Origin: Kineococcus gynurae
GTDB taxonomy: Bacteria > Actinomycetota > Actinomycetes > Actinomycetales > Kineococcaceae
Direction: 5' to 3' (one strand)
Length of the DNA: 64,000 nucleotides
Assembly (NCBI RefSeq): GCF_050871315.1
Contig: NZ_JBJLRE010000016.1
The translations under genes were made by a program, and so were the position numbers. The notes under the pieces are model-generated. The model was not told where the DNA came from and made no database searches. It saw only the letters and a program-made list of their open reading frames with translations. Shown here in pieces: positions 60,865 to 64,000 of the stretch (position 1 is the stretch's first letter; each line of letters starts with the position of its first letter).

Positions 60865-61737
60865 TCAGGAGGGGTGCTCGGCCACGGCCCAGGAGGCCAG
60901 CAGCCGCAGTCCGTCGGCCGACGGCGTACCCGCGGCGGCGGACAGCACGATCAGGGTCAGCGCAGGGTCGGCGGTGGGGACGAACGACTCGTAGTCCAGG
61001 CGCAGGTCGCCCACGACCGGGTGGTGGTAGTCCTTCGTGCCGGTGGAGTGCTGCCGCACGTCGTGGGCGGCCCAGCGGGTCCGGAACTCCTCGCTGCGCG
61101 TGGAGAGCTCACCCACCAGGTCGCTCAGCCCCCGGTCGTAGGGGTCGCGGCCGGCCTCCCCCCGCAGGACGGCCACGGTCTCGTCGGCCATCCGCTCCCA
61201 CGCGGGCCAGAACGTGCGGGCGCGCGGGTCGAGGAAGGTGAACCGGGCCGTGTTGGGGGTCTGCCCGCTGCCGGGGTCGAACCCCGGCTCGAAGACGGGG
61301 GCGTAGAGGGCGCGGGCCAGGCGGTTGACCGCCAGCAGGTCCAGGCGGGCGTTGCGGACGTAGGCGGGCAGGTCGGCCAGACCGTCGACCAGGCGTTGCA
61401 CGGGAGGGCGCACCCCGGCCGGGGCCGGGCGGCGGGTCCGCCGGGGGCCGGGACCGGCGGCGCGGGCGAGGTCGAACAGGTGCGCCCGTTCCGCGTCGTC
61501 CAGCCGCAGGGCGCGGGCGAGGGCGTGCAGGACGCTCTCGGACACCCCGGCGAGGTTCCCGCGCTCCAACCGCGCGTAGTACTCCACGCTGACGCCGGCC
61601 AGCTGGGCGACCTCACCGCGCCGCAACCCCGGGACCCGTCGCGGGCCCGTCGTGAACCCCGCCGGTCCCGCGTCGGCGGCCGAGAGCTTGGCCCGGCGGG
61701 TGGTGAGGAACGTCCTGACCTCGTCGCGGTTGTCCAC
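60865..61737 (-). CDS. XRE-family regulator with MmyB-like ligand domain
   Basis: A 290-residue regulator. The helix-turn-helix is VPGLRRGEVAQLAGVSVEYYARLERGNLAGVSESVLHALARAL. The C-terminal half is the MmyB-like domain (RLDLLAVNRLARALYAPVF, TKDYHHPVVGDLRLDYESFV). These are common in actinobacteria and often lie beside an oxidoreductase they control. GTG 61737 has TAGACT 7 nt upstream. The divergent aldo/keto reductase is the likely target. Confidence 0.9.
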   Translation of the reverse strand: MDNRDEVRTFLTTRRAKLSAADAGPAGFTTGPRRVPGLRRGEVAQLAGVSVEYYARLERGNLAGVSESVLHALARALRLDDAERAHLFDLARAAGPGPRRTRRPAPAGVRPPVQRLVDGLADLPAYVRNARLDLLAVNRLARALYAPVFEPGFDPGSGQTPNTARFTFLDPRARTFWPAWERMADETVAVLRGEAGRDPYDRGLSDLVGELSTRSEEFRTRWAAHDVRQHSTGTKDYHHPVVGDLRLDYESFVPTADPALTLIVLSAAAGTPSADGLRLLASWAVAEHPS

Positions 61738-61744
61738 GTCCGCG

Positions 61745-61750
61745 AGTCTA
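61745..61750 (-). promoter_or_regulatory. -10 element (TAGACT) for the XRE regulator
   Basis: TAGACT on the minus strand stands 7 nt before GTG 61737. The gene has no ribosome site, which fits a leaderless mRNA. Confidence 0.5.
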
Positions 61751-61797
61751 GGAATCCGCGGCCGCACGGCGGGGAGGGTCGGGGTGCCCTGGTGGTG

Positions 61798-61826
61798 CAC
61801 CTCAGGGCCGTACACCTCGGGGCCGT
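61798..61826. repeat. direct repeat between the XRE and aldo/keto reductase genes
   Basis: cacctcagggccgt and cacctcggggccgt are 14-bp units with a 15-bp period and one mismatch. They lie in the divergent promoter region and may be a binding site for the XRE regulator. Confidence 0.4.
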
Positions 61827-61900
61827 GACTCCCGCGCCCGTGACGTCCCGGGCGAAGCTGGGGCGAGCGCCACCGGGGCGCCGACGGAGGAGGAGACGAC

Positions 61901-62896
61901 GTGCGCAGCAGAACGCTCGGTACCCACGACGGAGGCCTGACGGTCTCGGCCCTCGGGCTGGGCTGCATGGGGATGAGTCAGAGTTTCGGCCCGAACCCCG
62001 GGGACCGGGACGCGATGATCGCGTTCCTGCGCGGCGCGGTCGAGCAGGGGGTCACCCTGTTCGACACCGCGGAGGTGTACGGCCCCTACGTGAACGAGGA
62101 ACTCGTCGGGGAGGCCCTGGAGCCGCTGCGGGACCGCGTGGTCCTCGCGACGAAGTTCGGCTGGGACATCCGCGACGGGAAGATGGTCGGGACGGACAGC
62201 CGCCCGGAGCAGATCCGGCGCGTGGCCGACGCCTCGCTGCGACGGTTGCAGACCGACCGGATCGACCTCTTCTACCAGCACCGGGTCGACCCCGACGTCC
62301 CGATCGAGGAGGTCGCGGGGACGGTCGCGGAACTCGTGGCCGCGGGCAAGGTCGCCCACTTCGGGTTGTCCGAGGCGGGGGCGGCGACCATCCGCCGGGC
62401 CCACGCCGTGCACCCGGTGACGGCCCTGCAGAGCGAGTACTCGTTGTGGACCCGGCAGATCGAGACGGAGATCCTCCCCACCCTGGACGAGCTCGGGATC
62501 GGGCTGGTGCCGTTCAGCCCGCTCGGCAAGGGGTTCCTGACCGGGACCGTCGACGCGGCCACGGAGTTCACCGAGGGCGACATCCGGCGGCGGATCCCCC
62601 GGTTCACCGAGGAGAACCGGGTGGCGAACCAGGCGCTGGTGGACCTGCTGGCCGAGGTCGCGACGGGAGTCGATGCCACGCCGGCCCAGGTCGCGCTCGC
62701 GTGGTTGCTGGGCCGGCGGCCGGGACTCGTCCCGATCCCGGGGACCCGCCGGCTGACCCGGCTCGCCGAGAACCTGGCCGCCGCCGAGCTGGACCTCCCG
62801 GCCGGGGACCGGGAAAGTCTCGACGCCGCGGCCGAGCGGCTCGGCATCGCCGGGGAGCGGTACAGCGCGGAGATGCAGGCGATGACCGGTCTGTGA
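61901..62896 (+). CDS. aldo/keto reductase
   Basis: A 331-residue AKR TIM barrel. VSALGLGCMGMSQSFGP, LFDTAEVYGPYVNEELVGEAL (catalytic Asp and Tyr), VLATKFGWDI (Lys), DLFYQHRVDPDVPIEEV (His) and VPFSPLGKGFLTG are all present, close to the AKR13-type. It reduces aldehydes or ketones with NADPH. GTG 61901 has GGAGGAGA 6 nt upstream. Divergent from an XRE regulator. Confidence 0.94.
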   Translation: MRSRTLGTHDGGLTVSALGLGCMGMSQSFGPNPGDRDAMIAFLRGAVEQGVTLFDTAEVYGPYVNEELVGEALEPLRDRVVLATKFGWDIRDGKMVGTDSRPEQIRRVADASLRRLQTDRIDLFYQHRVDPDVPIEEVAGTVAELVAAGKVAHFGLSEAGAATIRRAHAVHPVTALQSEYSLWTRQIETEILPTLDELGIGLVPFSPLGKGFLTGTVDAATEFTEGDIRRRIPRFTEENRVANQALVDLLAEVATGVDATPAQVALAWLLGRRPGLVPIPGTRRLTRLAENLAAAELDLPAGDRESLDAAAERLGIAGERYSAEMQAMTGL

Positions 62897-62909
62897 TCCC
62901 GGTCGGTCC

Positions 62910-64000
62910 TCAGGAACCCGCTGAGGTCAGGACCGCCCACCCGCGCGGCCCGAGCGTCAGCGATCCGGCGATGACCTGCCCGGCGCCGCAGGCGATCTCG
63001 GCACCGTCGGCGGCCGGCAGGTCCACCGGTCCGTCGGCGAGGTTCAGGGCCGTGACCACCGCGCCGGAACCGGTGGCGGTCCGGAGCACGAGGGCGGTGT
63101 TCGTGACGTGCAGGACGTCGGAGCGGGCCCGGTGCAGCCAGGGGTGGCGGCGGCGCAGGGCGATCAACGCGCGGTGGGCGTGCAGCACCTCGCGGGCGGC
63201 GGGGTCGAGATCGTCGTCGGCGGGCGGGTGCGGCGCGAACTCCGGGCGGACGGCGTCGTCCCCGCCGAGGCGTTCTTCCTTGCGGGCCGTCATCGCGAAC
63301 TCGTCACCGGCGTAGACGCAGGGAACCCCGGCCACGGTGAGGAGGACGGCGAGGGCGTGCGGGACGAACTCCGTCCCGACGGCGGAGGCGATGCGGGTGA
63401 CGTCGTGGTTCCCGACGAAGGTGGTGGGGACGAAGGTGGCGAGCAGGTCGCGGTGGCGGCCCAGGGCGTGCTGCAGCTCGAAGAGGTTCCGGTCGGCGAC
63501 AGCGTGCCAGATCCCCTGCCAGAGCTCGTACTGGGTCAGCGAGTCCAGGGTGGAGCGCCGGACCAGGTCGACCGCGTCACCGTGGATGACCTCGCCGGTG
63601 AACCACGCCTCGGGGTGGCGGCGGCGCACCGCGGGCAGGACCCGCGCCCAGAACTCGGGGGGCACGGCGTAGGCCGCGTCCAGGCGCCAGCCGTCCACCC
63701 CGCGGTCGAGCCAGTGCAGCATCACGGCGGTGACGAGTTCGGCGACCTCCTCGGCGTCGTGGTCCAGCGCGACGAGGGCGTCGTGGCCCTCGAAGACCGC
63801 GACCCGGGGTTCGTCCCCGGGGCCCCATCCCTCCCGGTCGAGGCGGAACAGCCCGGCGGTGCCGGCGGTGGGGCCGAGGTCGCGCACCTGGCGGAAGGCG
63901 GGGTGCTCGCGACCCACGTGGTTGAAGACCCCGTCGAGGACGATCCGCAGCCCCCGTTCCCGGCAGGCGGCGACGAGGCGGTCGAAGTCCGCCTCGTCGC
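62910..64000 (-). CDS. GH13 alpha-amylase-family enzyme, 5' end cut by window edge
   Basis: The last 363 codons of a GH13 protein running off the right edge. Conserved regions are DGVFNHVG, GWRLDAAYA (nucleophile Asp), TGEVIHGD (acid Glu) and VGNHDVTRI (third acid). A short C-terminal domain ends WAVLTSAGS. Maltogenic, neopullulanase-like or other specificity cannot be told. It converges on the aldo/keto reductase gene with a 13-bp gap. Confidence 0.9.
   Translation of the reverse strand, partial: DEADFDRLVAACRERGLRIVLDGVFNHVGREHPAFRQVRDLGPTAGTAGLFRLDREGWGPGDEPRVAVFEGHDALVALDHDAEEVAELVTAVMLHWLDRGVDGWRLDAAYAVPPEFWARVLPAVRRRHPEAWFTGEVIHGDAVDLVRRSTLDSLTQYELWQGIWHAVADRNLFELQHALGRHRDLLATFVPTTFVGNHDVTRIASAVGTEFVPHALAVLLTVAGVPCVYAGDEFAMTARKEERLGGDDAVRPEFAPHPPADDDLDPAAREVLHAHRALIALRRRHPWLHRARSDVLHVTNTALVLRTATGSGAVVTALNLADGPVDLPAADGAEIACGAGQVIAGSLTLGPRGWAVLTSAGS

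Overview
The window is high-GC DNA (well above 70% by eye) with dense, often 4-nt-overlapping genes and many GTG starts. The gene content is that of an actinomycete: a conservon (sensor kinase, roadblock, DUF742, GTPase), a proteasome activator ending in GQYL, DUF222/HNH and DUF3349 proteins, a mycobacterial-type Nei glycosylase and SigE-like ECF regulation. With CheA/CheW it suggests a motile actinomycete. A Kineococcus/Kineosporiales relative is my inference from gene content; no rRNA gene is present to confirm it. I saw no tRNA, rRNA, CRISPR array or insertion sequence.

Layout. 0-7.1 kb (minus): cvnA-cvnB-cvnC-cvnD followed by cheA and cheW, ending in a hairpin, then a gene cut by the left edge. 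7.3-12.4 kb (plus): MobA-like transferase, quinone oxidoreductase, GH15 enzyme, then a TetR/EamA exporter pair behind a perfect palindrome. 12.5-18 kb: DUF222/HNH protein, ECF sigma factor with a membrane partner, a 52-codon ORF coupled to an MFS transporter, an acetyltransferase and a TetR regulator. 18-25 kb: GGDEF protein, two tandem glycerophosphodiesterases, a two-component pair, a methyltransferase and an Abhydrolase_9-type membrane protein. 25-31 kb: TetR/epimerase operon, Nei glycosylase, Pit phosphate transporter behind a Pho-box-like repeat, DUF3349, and two paralogous membrane proteins. 31-46 kb: a 1354-aa FN3/cell-wall-binding surface protein, WrbA, an MprF-like protein, a RsbW-like kinase, a 472-aa conserved protein of unknown function, aldose epimerase, and PspC-domain proteins with a two-component system. 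46-49.5 kb: a small island of two toxin-antitoxin pairs separated by degenerate DNA, then a phosphotransferase. 49.5-60.6 kb: GH35 galactosidase with a LacI-like protein lacking its helix-turn-helix, PAP2, Bpa, a protease with a free-standing copy of its N-terminal domain, two HAD phosphatases, and a glycosyltransferase/flippase/PIG-L cluster. 60.8-64 kb: XRE regulator, aldo/keto reductase, and a GH13 amylase cut by the right edge.

Two patterns run through the window. First, at least ten genes have TANNNT exactly 6-7 nt before the start codon, with about five more having CANNNT, which is the geometry of leaderless transcripts. Second, most regulator genes have a perfect palindrome in their own upstream region, so operators can be read directly. 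The most unusual items are the conservon joined to a chemotaxis kinase, the protease and its detached N-terminal domain, the HTH-less LacI-like protein, and the Pho-box-like repeat before pit.
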